From Druceiella hillmani (taxonomy: Eukaryota; Arthropoda; Insecta; Lepidoptera; Hepialidae): 64,000 nucleotides of DNA. The DNA is taken from assembly GCA_039881145.1 (NCBI GenBank), contig JAYKKI010000032.1:15193501-15257500 (forward strand). The letters run 5' to 3'. Shown piece by piece: positions 23,603 through 35,266 of the stretch (position 1 is its first letter; the number at the start of each line of letters is the position of its first letter). Below the pieces are notes generated by a model. The model searched no databases. It was not told where the DNA came from and worked only from the letters and a program-made list of their open reading frames with translations. The position numbers and the translations under genes were made by a program.

Positions 23603-24349
23603 GTTAAAAAATTAATGCTGGAATATAGTGGTGGCATTTTTTATATTTGGAATACATAAAATCAAACATGAAGAGTACATACGAGTATGAACATAAATTT
23701 AAAACAGATAAAGAAGATTTTGCACTTTTTTACCCGATTTCTTATGTTGTGATTATGATTATCTCCTATCACGCGTGTTATGTTGATATTACAGAGGTAT
23801 AAGAGTTGATACCATTAGAAATGAACCAATATAAATAAATGCTAGAAATTTTCTTTAGATTTCTGAAAAGTGTCAAAAGTGAGAAATAAATAAACTCGAT
23901 ATTAAAAAAATGTGCATTTTAACAAACCAAACATATATAAAAGGATTATAATCAAAAATAAAGTAGCTGATAAACTAAAATCCTTATAATTACAATAGTG
24001 CTTAAATAAAAGTTTACAATAAAAATTTAGTATCTTGGCAGTATTATAAAGAAGTTTCTGTATGTGGAAAGAAAGAAAACATGAAAACTCAAAAGGAAAC
24101 GATCAGTTTCCTTTGAGCCGAAACGAACTTATCACTGCTCTGAAATGTCATAATTAAATAAAGTGATGACCTGAAAACTTTACTGTGCAAACACGAAAAA
24201 TTGTATTTAGTAATTATTGCTACCATTGTGAAGGACTGTTTTCATAAGATATGACAGTAAATACCAGTAGAAAAACCGTTTACCAGGAAAGAAGTTAAAA
24301 AAATCATTTTGTTTGAGGAGCACCAACAAATAATTTTTTTTGAAAAAAC
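23603..24349. other. AT-rich stretch, nothing recognised
   Basis: No coding frame and no repeat beyond runs of A and T. One small local inversion, 'ggaaacgatcagtttcc', lies near 24096-24112. Confidence 0.5.
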
Positions 24350-24810
24350 GAGTATTTTCAAATAACAAATTTTTAAATCTAGTTTATAAAAATCTACAGA
24401 AAAAAAACAGACAGAGTTTTGTATAACGCTTACATAAAATGATAAAAATGGCGTTTTTGAGGCGACGAATTTGTTTGTTATTTTGATTCTAAGAAATAAA
24501 AAAGCAAGAAAATATTAAAAAATGGCATTATTATTAAAGCTACAAGTTTGTTTGTGTCCTTATCTTCTGTGGTGTAATATGATAAAAAAATACCAAAAAA
24601 TGTTTGTAAACGACGAGTTCATATGTTAATATGAATTCTAATGAATAATATAGTTAAAAAATATAAACAGAAGGTGTTTTCAAAGCTTCAATTCCTTTAT
24701 TAGTTTGGATTCTACAGAATAATGTAGCGAAAAAATAATAAAAAATGGTGTTTTTAAAACTAGGAGTCCATTTGTTAGAACAAACTTGACAGAATCCATA
24801 CTAATCGTAA
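24350..24810 (+). repeat. Ancient degenerate tandem array, about 74-bp period
   Basis: Anchors 'aaatggcgtttttgaggcga', 'aaatggcattattattaaag', 'aaatgtttgtaaacgacgag', 'aaggtgttttcaaagcttca' and 'aaatggtgtttttaaaacta' start at about 24446, 24520, 24598, 24669 and 24742. Each is followed by a 'tttgtttgtta...gattcta' phrase. The spacing is near 74 bp throughout although identity is low, so this is an old array in decay. Confidence 0.65.
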
Positions 24811-24940
24811 TAGAAGTAATGTATTTTTCTTTTAAAAAAATTAAAATTTGCTTCTTTTCGAGTTGGAATAACTGAATGTGTTTTAATTATTTTCAAAAAA
24901 TAAAGACTTTTTTGTGATCGTCAAATAACGACTTTAACTT
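24811..24940. other. AT-rich gap
   Basis: Nothing recognised. Confidence 0.5.
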
Positions 24941-25345
24941 TACCACTTTCGTCAGGTTTTTAATTGTGTTATCACACTAAAATGTAACCCCACCATTGTT
25001 ACGTCTTCTGAAGAATAACTCGATTAAAAATCTCCACCTTCCTCAATCCTTCTCCACCATAGGGTTATAATTAAACTCTAAGCCGTTTATAAGGACGAAA
25101 TTGCAGCGACCAAGTAATTATTGCGGTAATACAATTGAGTGAGGTCTAACAACCGGGCCTAAGCGACAATTACATCCTGACATGTCCGTGATAAATGATC
25201 GTCTTCTCTAATAGTATAGCTGAGGGTCCAAGAATTTTTTTGGTAGTCGGGACAAGGTCAACTTCCTTTAACCGTCAAATGTCCATTTTACGTTATTGGA
25301 TGAAGGTATAGCGGAAGGTGCCATTAGCTTCACTGATAATGAAAA
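24941..25345. promoter_or_regulatory. Candidate conserved non-coding block
   Basis: Non-repetitive, balanced-composition sequence in an otherwise decayed region. It contains several homeodomain-type cores (ccaagtaattattgcgg near 25109, ataattaaac near 25068) and phrases such as ggtctaacaaccgggcctaag. It has no coding frame. I infer possible regulatory function from complexity alone; no motif proves it. Confidence 0.2.
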
Positions 25346-27440
25346 TAAGAATTAATAGTTTAGAAATTTAACTTTGGGAATACAACTTAAAAGAAACGAC
25401 CAAACAAGTGTTGCGACAGTATTGAATTCATTTCAAGAACCGTATAAATTAATTATATATTAATTTATTTCGTTAAACAATCGTATAGTAGATTTTTACT
25501 TTCGTATCAACCGAAACTATATATATTGAAAATATAATAATTATACAGAATATAATAGAAGACTGCAATAAACTGGAAATACATGAAAGGAAGTTATGTT
25601 TTCCTGTGTATTAAGCGAAGAGGGTTTGGTGGTAATTTTGATACAAATGGCAGTTTTTGTAAAATACGCAGAATATCCAAAAAACTCGTTTTGATCAAAT
25701 TCGCATTCCCTCAACTTGTTTTGAAATTAATTTTTAAATAATACTCATTATTCAATTTACCCTTTCTATTGAATATAAGGGTATTATATTTATGTAAAAA
25801 ACCTAACAGCGAGAAACTAGCTATAGAATAGATTACAAAACCGGCCAATTAAATGTCTGAAGACGCACATTAGGGTTGTATAAATCTTCTCCAAGTGTTG
25901 ATGGGAGGTACATGAAGTAACTTAATTTCCAATTACTTCATTTTTCAGATTTTTTTAAGTAGTTATATAAAATCATTAAAATTCAATTTTAAAGATTAAA
26001 TTACTACACGATTGACTTGGATATAAACTCGTTTTAGAAATTGATTTAAAAAAAACTGTAGGCTCAGTAAAAATGACACTTGTTAAAAACAGCTGAAGTC
26101 ACGCGGTTTTTTTGTGATAGTTCTGTTTCGAGTATTGATTGCGAATATTGATTCTTCGGCAAATACACAAAGGCGCCAAAGTACCCAGTGACAAACCTAA
26201 CACGGTAAACGAACTTCACGTTCACGATGAGAATGAGACTATTATGTATGTCATAAAAACTATAAAATACAAATTATACCATACAAAGTATGATTGTTGT
26301 CAATATATTGAAGCAACCCTTGTTTTTTCTTTCGTTTTTTTTTTCTTAAATTCCTTCGTTACCATCTGCATTTTCTTCGTATAAAAACATTTATTTAATT
26401 TCTAGTGTTAATCGCCGCGACTTAATTTTTCACTGAATATTGAGATTTTCTTGTTTATACTATTGCTTAATATTTGATTTAGACATGTATTTGTAAATTC
26501 AAAAGACCCGAAAATGGAAATGACACCCTAAATTTGTTTTAATATTAATTAACGCACAACAGCGCCACAAAAGTAACCATTGTTCGCGGTTTCGCTTCAA
26601 TTTCAGACTGAGAAAAATAAATCCAAAATTTCAAAATTAAATTATATTAAAAAAATAAAACAAAAAGTATTACTACATGTTAATCTCTATTATATATTAT
26701 ATTTGTACCAAATGTTATCTAAATCTGTCGCTACGGCGCAATTGGGTAAAAAACGTTAAAATCATCCGTAAAACAAAAGAAGATATACCGCATTTAGTAC
26801 ATAAATAATTTTGAGAAAAATTAAAAATAAAAAAAGTTAAAAATAGCACGGAGAAGATAGTAAGGGGGAAAAGATCCCATAAAACGGAAGACGGTAACAA
26901 TAAAAGAGCAAGAAGAAAGGGAGTTTTTTATAGAAAATTGTCATTAAAAATTAGACTCTTTGAGGAATCATTGTGAAAATCAATAATATTTTATTTTGAC
27001 CAGTCGACAAAAAAGAAATCACCACAATCACTTAAGAATTGCAACCTGTCTGCCATGTCTGAGTATAAAGTACAGAACAACGAACAGAGGCGCGTATTAT
27101 TTGTCAAAGGCAAATTTACATCATAATAAATATTAAAAATAAAAAATAATATCATTTCTTGAAAGACGACCTGATTTTTCCAAAAAACCATATTACTTAA
27201 AAAAAAATATTGACTATTTATACAATTATCCTAGTCATAATTACTTCCATCGTCGAAACTCGAAAATGGTACACAAATCGATTGAAAACGCACGGGATGT
27301 ACAATAAACAAACATTCGGGCTTTCTAATTTTAAATATTGTCGTTACATTTTCTCAAATAAAAGATTTTTAAATACATTTTTCCTATTGTCTCTTTCTGC
27401 ATACATCCATCCACATAGACACTCGATGTTTAGGTAAACT
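25346..27440. other. AT-rich stretch without a recognisable gene
   Basis: Frames of 60-81 codons at 26139-26384, 26715-26900 and 26991-27191 show no recognisable domain and no repeat relationship elsewhere in the window. Confidence 0.55.
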
Positions 27441-27735
27441 GGGCGTGCCTTTATAAAACCAAAAATTATCAACAATTTGGACCGCTGCGGTCCACTGATT
27501 AAGTACAGGCCAAATAACACACAGCCTTCCATAAGTCGCGCTCGGGGGTACGCAACGATTATCAAACGAATTGGAATGAAGTAAAACGTTCAACTATTCG
27601 CCGAAAAGCCGTATTGCATCCCAACACGAACAGAATATTTGCCAGATGTAGTCCGCGAGCCTGGATAAATATTCAGAGCATATGCAAAAATAATTTTATA
27701 AATTCACCTTTTAATTACATATTTAAATAAATATA
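27441..27735. other. More complex block next to a SINE
   Basis: Between 27441 and 27670 the sequence is richer in G+C and CpG than its flanks (for example ggaccgctgcggtcc, a perfect palindrome around 27479-27493). Two overlapping minus frames (27344-27565 and 27384-27593) show no recognisable domain. Confidence 0.3.
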
Positions 27736-27937
27736 ATTCTTTTTATTTATTTATTTATAAACTTTAATTTATCTAATTGATACATATGACGGACTTATTG
27801 TTACGATAGCAATTTCTTACAACCAACCGTAGCCCCGCTCGATGAACGGCCGGGAATCGAACCCGGGTCTCCGTGGTGCGCCGTCTCGTGAAAGGCTGTA
27901 TAAGGATGTGATCAACACAACACACCACGGCGACGAC
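27736..27937 (-). mobile_element. tRNA-derived SINE with both head and tail (tail type A)
   Basis: On the minus strand the head 'gtcgtcgccgtggtgtgttg' matches the SINEs at 18102 and 37677. The B box gggttcgattccc is at plus 27852-27864. The downstream part and A-rich tail ('gttggttgtaagaaattgct', 'aataaataaataaa') match the SINE at 2963-3149. It therefore joins the head of one group to the tail of the other. No convincing target-site duplication was found. Confidence 0.75.
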
Positions 27938-30231
27938 AACCACAGCGAACTTTTAACTCTGCTATTATAAAACGATAAGATATATGTGTCTGTAAATTAA
28001 CGAAAATTAAAAAAAATAGTGAAATATACTATTTAGGCTTATTGAAACGGAACATGTTCTCGGAGTTTATTTTTCTACCTTTTACTTATGTATAATGTTT
28101 GTCTTTTTATTTGAGTACCACGTAAAAGTTATTAAACCGATTAGTATTACATTTTCTTACACGAAATGTTTAGATAAGTTTTTAAAAAAAGTTTTAAAGT
28201 ACTTTTTGTCAAATATTGGAACTTGAAACTCAATTATTTGCATTAAAGCAATGACACCAAGCGAGCGTTCTTAAAACTGATGAATAAAAATGGTTAAGAT
28301 TATTATAACAATGCGGTTTAAAGTTCAAGCTAGGTTATAAAATATTCTTATGCAGTCAACAGATATTTTTAGAAATAAAGTTGGTTCAAGCCATGAAGCT
28401 ATTTATATTCCAAAAAAGATTACATTTGAAAAGCTAATGTACTGGGGGAAAATGTAAGTTATTTGTTAACGGGACTAACAGATGGAGTTAGGATCGCCTC
28501 AAGAGGAAAATAACATTGGGGTCACACAGCTGTTTTACGCCTAAAACCAATATTCTATTTATCCGTCAATCTACTATTATTATAATTATATTATTACAAT
28601 CTAATTATTATTATAATTTATCATATGCACAATTAAAATGTTTACTGAATATAAATAAATTATATTAATTATTATATTACATTCACTCAACCGAAGTGTT
28701 ATTACTCCGAAATCTAGTTTCAAAATTATGCTCACTAAACTCAAATATATAATTTACTAGGTGTTTATATATACGTCCTGTTACTTTCACTATCGGAATC
28801 ATCATCCCAGTATGATCGCAAAATTTCCAAATGGCTGTAACTAAAAAACGACTCGCTTGCTACTGATTTTCAATAGGTTTTTAAAACAAAAATTGGATAG
28901 TTTTATATAAAACAAACTATTGGAATCACTTATTTTTTATTACCTAACATATTGAAGTTATGTCCAAAAGTTTTTGGGAAGCATCTGTTATTTCTATACA
29001 ATATTGTAGAGCCAGTGACTGAATTGCGCTCCCATTGATAGATGGATCTATCCCTAGTAATATAAAAACATGGATAAAAAGACGTTCCATCTTCCCTTAA
29101 AAAGCTATGCTTTAAAAATATATGTGAGCGAAGTGCGGGCTAAAGCTTGTGTGTATTAAGTCTGTACTGGCCCTGATAATATATTCTACATTTAATTCAT
29201 TGACAATGACATTAGAATCCTCTTTCCTATTTTTTTTTAACTGGCAGTAGTGTGCATGCCAGTAATACATAATTAAACTTACTCAAAATGTCAATGAATC
29301 ATTTCAACATTCCATAAAAAACAGGGAAATTATGCAATATAAAATATTCTTTTGGCCATACCACATTCGAATAGTACTAGACAACACAATAATGATTGCT
29401 TATAACATGTATAAATAATTCATGTTAAAAATATATAATGTCAATAAAATGAATATACATAAAACTTACACTATCTTGCTAATATTATTTTTATATACAT
29501 GATAATATACAAACTTAAATACTAATAGATATCAATGGATATACTTCTACAACTGTATCCATTGATATACTTCTACAAGTTTAATATCATGTCATGTCAA
29601 CAAAATTTAAGACATACCATTGATAACTTTTGACAGTGTTTCTACATACTCGAAACTAAAAGGGTAATGCAGAATCTTAATTCCGAATATATTATACTAT
29701 TTTCGTAATTTATTAATAAAGCATACTATTAAAATACCACTAAAAACAAAAATGTGTCTATTATCAAAAACCCAAAAATAGTTGTATGATATAGGTGATG
29801 TGATACAATGTGGATTCGACAATGTCTTCGAACCTCGTCTGTCAAATCGATCCACGCGTGTGTGAACGGCTATCGGTTTCTTAATCTGGTATTAATTCTG
29901 GAGCAACTGGCAAGTTTAAACGCATTTTAATTGTTCTTGTGATTGTGTAATTATTTAATTGTAGTTTAGATGCATTTATTGCAGTTTGATACACCGATAA
30001 TTTAAATCGGATTTCGGTTACACATATCCTCTTATTATTAAATACCATTAGATTTTTAAACAGAATTTATATAACCAAATAATGACTTTAGACGTCAGTT
30101 TAGTTTTTCTTTTGGACGTCATGTCAAGGAATTACACAATGAAGAAAAAACTTTAGTTGAGTGATACTAAAAATACTTTTTCAATAATCTTTATTTATAA
30201 ATAGATGTCATAATATGTTTCCCCATTTACT

Positions 30232-30233
<2 letters not shown>
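27938..30233. other. AT-rich stretch without a recognisable gene
   Basis: No coding signal. A small mixed repeat lies at 29530-29575: tatcaatggata and its reverse complement tatccattgata flank a direct repeat of gatatacttctacaa. No element boundaries are seen. Confidence 0.55.
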
Positions 30234-30281
<48 letters not shown>

Positions 30282-30287
30282 AATATA

Positions 30288-30330
<43 letters not shown>
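30234..30330. repeat. (TA)n microsatellite, interrupted
   Basis: Two long TA runs (30234-30276 and about 30292-30330) are separated by 'tgtgaatatatgtac'. A Tyr/Ile-repeat frame on the minus strand arises from it and is not a gene. Confidence 0.95.
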
Positions 30331-30333
<3 letters not shown>

Positions 30334-30429
30334 CATATTAGTTTCTGTATTTGTATGCTAATCATAATTTGTTGCGTATACAATTACGATGTAATCTAAT
30401 TTGATCATATATCTTTCATATCCACGTAT

Positions 30430-31168
30430 AATATTTCTGATGTGAAACTTCTTTGGTCGCGATGAAAGTAAAATATCAGTCGTATTTCGTGCAATGTTTT
30501 TAGCAATACTTTCGTACAACTTTTCGTTTTCCCGTCTGAATGTAACGGGTCCATCGCAAGAAGAACGGAAAACAAGTGTTTAGTTAATAACCGAGAGAGA
30601 TCAACGAATACGATGGAATAGGACAAGAAGTGTTCGCGAAAACAAAAAATGACGCTCACTACTGCTATCAGCTGTTGTATACGTTATATGTGTCAAAAGT
30701 AAACTGTCAAAATTTTGTCGTTTTATTTATCTGTTTTGCGTGCACTTCATCCATTACAAGACTAACAAGACTTAATTTGTCAATAAAGTCACAATGAACC
30801 CGCGCATGTAGTTGTCGTAAATATAATTTACAACACGAGAACAACACATTCCGATTTCTTTAACTCATCTTGACTACTTTTTTATTTGCCATTTTCTACG
30901 TAAATTTGAATAAAGATTTTATTAGACGTTTACGTCGATTTGTAATGCCATTTTATCAATTTTTCTGGAGGTATTAAAATATTTTTAAAACAATTTAGTA
31001 CATTCTATGGACTTACACTTAGCATATTTTCGCTCATTCTCTCTCTTTCTCTCTCTCTCTCTCTCTGTCATTTTACCTCTTACTGTATACTTACAAATCA
31101 AGATTTAGATAGCCAATGTAGTTTCACTTCTGTTACGTGTACTGAGTTGCATGCGCCCAATGTTTTTT
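30430..31168 (-). repeat. Dispersed repeat R2, minus-strand copy
   Basis: Reverse-complement partner of 11902-12690, colinear over its whole length. An 84-codon minus frame (30405-30659) in its distal part contains the segment MDPLHSDGKTKSC, which I do not recognise. If R2 is the 5' part of a retroelement, this could be the start of its first ORF. A CT-rich microsatellite interrupts it at 31037-31068. Confidence 0.75.
31037..31068 (+). repeat. (CT)n microsatellite
   Basis: A run of CT dinucleotides broken by a few T insertions, inside repeat R2. The other R2 copy has only a short gagagaaagaga at the matching place, so the run expanded after insertion. Confidence 0.9.
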
Positions 31169-31460
31169 TGTAACTGAATCCTTTTAATTATCCTCATATT
31201 ATTTCAATCATTAAAAGCGTTTTGATTCCACTGCACACTGATACACAATCCTAATCGGTAAAGAGACAGTCAATATTCACAATGAAAAGAGTAGAGGTAC
31301 TAACCTAAAATAAACAAATACGTTCTCTAACTATGCATTTTAATTAAGACTGTACAATCTCAGTTTTAACCTGTCACTAATAAATATAAAATAAATATAA
31401 AACTCATGATTTTTTTTATCGTAATAATATATAATATTATTATTATAATTTTAATATTAT

Positions 31461-31719
31461 ATATCTTATAAACAATTCAATGAAACTACGTGAAGTAGTA
31501 TTATTTCTACTTTCTTTAAGTTCTTTACCACGACCTAGGTTTCGTTGTATTACATCTTCAGGTGGATTATTAGCAATGATTCTTTACTAATAGCATCTTT
31601 GATAATAGCCCACCTGAAGAATTTAAAGAAAGTAGAAATAATACTACATCACGTAGTTTTATTTGATTATGAATAATGAATTTCTACAAAATTAACGCCA
31701 AATATATTCAATATCTTAT
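31461..31719 (+). mobile_element. PHE-4: palindromic element with the right-arm ribozyme segment deleted
   Basis: The element is about 31470-31710, bounded by the direct repeat atatcttat (31461-31469 and 31711-31719). The left arm is near complete; its minus-strand core (31528-31565) lacks three bases of stem II. In the right arm, CTGAAGA is followed directly by 'atttaaagaaagtag', so about 35-40 bp carrying stem II, GAAA, stem III and the cleavage site are missing. The unique tail 'cgccaaatatattcaat' is intact. Confidence 0.9.
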
Positions 31720-32267
31720 CAAAGAAACTTAAACGCTGTCGTAAATTTTTGAAGATATTTCTTAGGAATAGCATTTTTCTCTTAAAATATTCCCCAATAT
31801 CTTGTTTTTTTAATAAAATACATTTTCTCGATGATAGAGATTATTCTATCATCGTTCTGTTATCAATAAATCTCTATCATATATCTCATGATAGAGATTT
31901 ATTCTCACTACTCAATTACTTTAGAAAACTTACAATTTTTATTAGAAAGCAAATTTTACAATACTTACATTTATACATATATATCGCAGAATGACGATGA
32001 CCACACAACAGTTAGAAATGCGATGTATGTGACACAGAAAGAATATTTATACGATCAAAACTTGTAGACGATAAAGAGTTACAACAGTTACACGGCTCTT
32101 ATTCAAGTGTGTTGTCGTTCAAATCAAAAATAAGGAAAATTTCATCTTTTACGAGTAAACATTGGTCGAAAATCGTTCATATTTGTAACGGTAAATGGGT
32201 AAAAGGAACAAAAATACGATAATAATCTGACTGCGATTAATTCAGGATTCATTTTAATTTTCTATTG
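31720..32267. other. AT-rich stretch with a cluster of hairpins
   Basis: No credible gene. The 81-codon frame 31749-31994 spans the hairpin cluster described separately. Confidence 0.5.
31829..31903. repeat. Cluster of related perfect hairpins
   Basis: cgatgatag (31829-31837) pairs with ctatcatcg (31846-31854). Just downstream, aataaatctctatcat (31865-31880) pairs perfectly with atgatagagatttatt (31888-31903) across a 7-nt spacer. All arms share the word atgatagaga, so one short sequence has been copied back and forth in both orientations. Confidence 0.85.
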
Positions 32268-32530
32268 TTATGGACACACCTCATGAAATATTTACTTATA
32301 TATATGGACATATCTCATGACATTTTTACCTATCCATGTGGATATATCTCATGAGATATTTACCTATCTATGTGGATGTATCTCATGAAATATTTACCTA
32401 TCTATATGGACATATCTCATGACATATTTATTTATCTATGTGGACATATCTCATGACATATTTAGCTATCTATATGGGCATAGCTCATGATATATTTACC
32501 TATCTATATGAACATATCTCATACATCCAG
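32268..32530 (+). repeat. Minisatellite, 34-bp unit, about 7.5 copies
   Basis: The word ctcatga occurs at 32280, 32314, 32348, 32382, 32416, 32450 and 32484, exactly 34 bp apart, and decays to ctcatac at 32518. The unit reads roughly tatggacatatctcatgaca followed by tatttacctatcta. Copies differ by substitutions only. Confidence 0.95.
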
Positions 32531-32619
32531 TAAGTGATATAAAATGATGGGTGGAATGTCCTTGTATATTTAATAAGCTGAATAGAGTATCGTTTCTTCT
32601 AATTCAGAACATTTTAAAA
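32531..32619. other. Short gap
   Basis: Nothing recognised. Confidence 0.4.
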
Positions 32620-33110
32620 GAAGAACGGGAATTAAAGGAAATACGGTAGAACCAAAACTACCAAGAACCGAATCGTTCAAGTTCTTGCGCTACCCATATT
32701 TCTGTATGCTGCAGAGACAAAAACACATCAGGAAAAAAATAAAAAAAAGATTACTATAGGGCTGAAGATATATCGCTGGGGAAGAATAATTGAAATATCA
32801 TTGGCAGACTGGAAGAACTTGGTATCTAGCACCGTTTATCGACCTTGTACAATTTCGGATTCCCAAATTGTTTGGTCATGTCCTACGGTGGAACGAGACT
32901 TCATATTGTCTTGCTAGATCCAGTTGACGTAGACGGTTGCCCATACGACAGGCTGATTAGATCAAATATACTGTTAGCGACCTCTTATTCGAATGCACCA
33001 GCTGACGGTAAGCAGAGAGAGATGGCGAAAAATCGTCAAACGAGTTAGATTAGCCCCTGATACCGCATGATTCGGGTCGCCACCGGTTTGGGCTTCATAA
33101 TGCGTCAGGG
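32620..33110 (+). pseudogene. LINE remnant: C-terminal tail of a reverse transcriptase polyprotein
   Basis: Broken plus-strand frames give, in order, RIVQVLALPIFLYAAETKT (family: ...FLYgaETWT), then KLFGHVLRWNE (family FGHv.R), then SRERWRKIVKRVRL near the end (family dRERWR.IV). These are the same landmarks as in the remnant at 4450-5015, so the two belong to the same broad RTE-like LINE group. Stops and frameshifts lie between the blocks. The region between FLYAAET and FGHV is shortened, so there is an internal deletion. The catalytic RT domain is absent. Confidence 0.75.
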
Positions 33111-33450
33111 AGCAAGTGAGATGGGCTGTTCTTAGGTCGCAGTGTGCCACTGTTGGCACTGACTAAAACTTACAGAACTTGTTCAACGTATGCATTGCCA
33201 CTTTTTGGGTTCTTTTGCCTTCCAAATTTGCGATCGGGGAACACGCCACCAATTTTACGTTGGCACATGGCAAGAGTATTGATGCGAGCTCATTATACTT
33301 CGAACTTTTGGCTGAAGAATGCCTTATTTATAGAAAAATACATATTTTAAAGATCGTCTGTGCTCTTTCTTAATTTAGGTGGACTTCCACGGATCCTAAG
33401 GGATAGAGAATTAGATTATTCTTCTCCGATATGCTCGAGTAGCTAAAAAA
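33111..33450. other. Mixed-composition gap between two LINE fragments
   Basis: Overlapping open frames (33144-33350 and 33179-33373) have no recognisable domain. The composition is less AT-rich than usual here, and it may be further LINE-derived sequence. Confidence 0.3.
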
Positions 33451-33486
33451 GAATTGGCTCGTTAGTAAATACTAACGAGCCAATTC
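33451..33486. repeat. Perfect palindrome (17-bp arms, 2-nt spacer)
   Basis: gaattggctcgttagta (33451-33467) is followed by aa and then its exact reverse complement (33470-33486). The words aattcgagttagtaaata just downstream (33491-33508) look like a further partial copy. Confidence 0.9.
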
Positions 33487-33529
33487 TCCAATTCGAGTTA
33501 GTAAATAGTTTTTAATAGGATATAGCTCA

Positions 33530-33985
33530 TTTCGTTGCAACTTGTTTAGATTTGCCCTTAGATATTACCCGGCTTGTTCCTGCGGTTTTGAAACACAGGA
33601 CATGATTACGTATTATCCCACTGCAGTGAGCACGACGATACGCGTAGAGTTTTGTTGAAGAGCATATGTCCTAACATTAGAAGGAAATCATGCGGAGCTT
33701 TCGAATGTCGTATGTGGTAAGTACCGTGACTTGGTTGAGAATGGACCGACCTTTGAGTCGTCTAGAGCGTTTGCAAAATGCATTCTCAAAAAAATAAAGT
33801 TATTGCGAAGAGACAGTCATTAACCCAGTTCAATGGAAGCACTCGATGTTAAATACGGGACACTATTAGGAGATGTTACGAGTCTCTAGAGGACCCTGAA
33901 ACAAACCGGGTGGAAGGTGGAAATACTAGGCACGATCACATCCTCTCTGTCAAGAGCGTTACGATTGAGAATAATAATAATAAGG
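33530..33985 (+). pseudogene. Probable LINE remnant with a C-terminal zinc-knuckle signature
   Basis: Translation near 33569 gives PACSCGFETQDMI. After a one-base frame change the other frame continues CSEHDDTRRVLLKSICPNIR. A C-x-C pair, then a histidine position and a cysteine at the right spacing, resembles the CCHC-like motif near the C-terminus of R1/Jockey-type non-LTR retrotransposons (CxCG...eD..H.L..C). One missing base explains the frame break. No further landmark is seen downstream, so this is less certain than the other LINE calls. Confidence 0.45.
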
Positions 33986-34810
33986 AGAACTCGGAACTAA
34001 TTAAGAGTAATGTATTCAAATCTAGATTCATTTAATATTCTGTCCTAGTCCGTGGAAACAGAAAAGGATGAAGATTTGTCAGAAAATCGTTTAAAACATT
34101 TTACATCAACAAACAGTCATAGCGATTACATATACGTTGCACGAAACATAAGAATTAATTGTACAAAATTAACGGCGTACAATTAACTCTACGTCTACTG
34201 AAATTCTGATTAATAAAACGGATAATTCAAACAGAGGTTCATTAAAAACAGAAAGCAGCATTTAAATGTCTCGTAAAGAAGATACAATTATGTTAATCGC
34301 AAACATCAACATTATTAATTATGGAAAAATATGTACACCGCAAGACACTTAATCAAAACAAGTGCAAAAAAATAACGTGTCAAACTAACAACGTACTTTC
34401 TCGATGCGCATCTATTAAACGGTTTCATAAAACGTATAATAACATCAATCATTTTAATGGTAATTGATATTATTTATAATCAAATGAATAATAATTATCA
34501 ATTCACGTAAATCGAAAAAAAAATATCGTAGAGATGGCTAAAGTTAGGTACTTTTAACATTATTCGCGGCTTCCGTTTAAATAATTATTGATTGTAATTT
34601 ATCAACGAGCACAGTATTTCGAAATCGTAAAACAGTGAATCAACTCAACACCAGAAATTAAAAATATTAATGATTATCATTTTTCTGAATATCATTTATT
34701 TCGAGTGGTTATTAAACGGCACGAGAACAAGGTTCCTTGATGTACATCTCTATAAATCACATTATACGATTAGCCTTTAATACCTATTGAAGTAAATAAT
34801 TAAATTAATT
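33986..34810. promoter_or_regulatory. Candidate conserved non-coding block rich in homeodomain-type sites
   Basis: A long repeat-free stretch with many TTAAT, ATTGATT and TAATTG words (for example near 34150, 34320, 34440-34500 and 34580) and interspersed complex sequence. No coding frame. It looks different in texture from the decayed A+T elsewhere. This is an inference only; conservation would have to be tested. Confidence 0.2.
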
Positions 34811-35266
34811 TTATTGCGGTACACCACTGATCAAATGACACCCGCAGAGAAGCGCAAGAAAACGACTGATGATATCCTTAATTTCAACTTACAAATTCAA
34901 TCAACTTGGAATACGGCAATTTTTAAATATTTACTTCAACAGTTATCAATATCTACTTACCGCCGGTCCCTTTAACCCTATAAGCTATATACGAATACTT
35001 CTTGCTTTCTAAGGCAGTTAGCAAGAATTTAGCTGTTAGTGACGTTTTTGTCTCGTCCCACTAAACCATGGAATGGAAGATATTTCAATCTTTATCTATT
35101 ATTTGCAACTGTTACCGGACATGACTCTTACCTTTATCCAGCGATAGGGACAATAGATGGAGATGACGGTTCGTGGTATCCCATAAAATTTAAGCACCTA
35201 TCATAACTCCCTTTTAGATATAACATACGCTGTCTACGATTTTTTCCTTTTCAAGTTACTAATAAC
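34811..35266. other. No gene recognised
   Basis: A moderately complex, repeat-free stretch without a coding frame. Confidence 0.5.
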
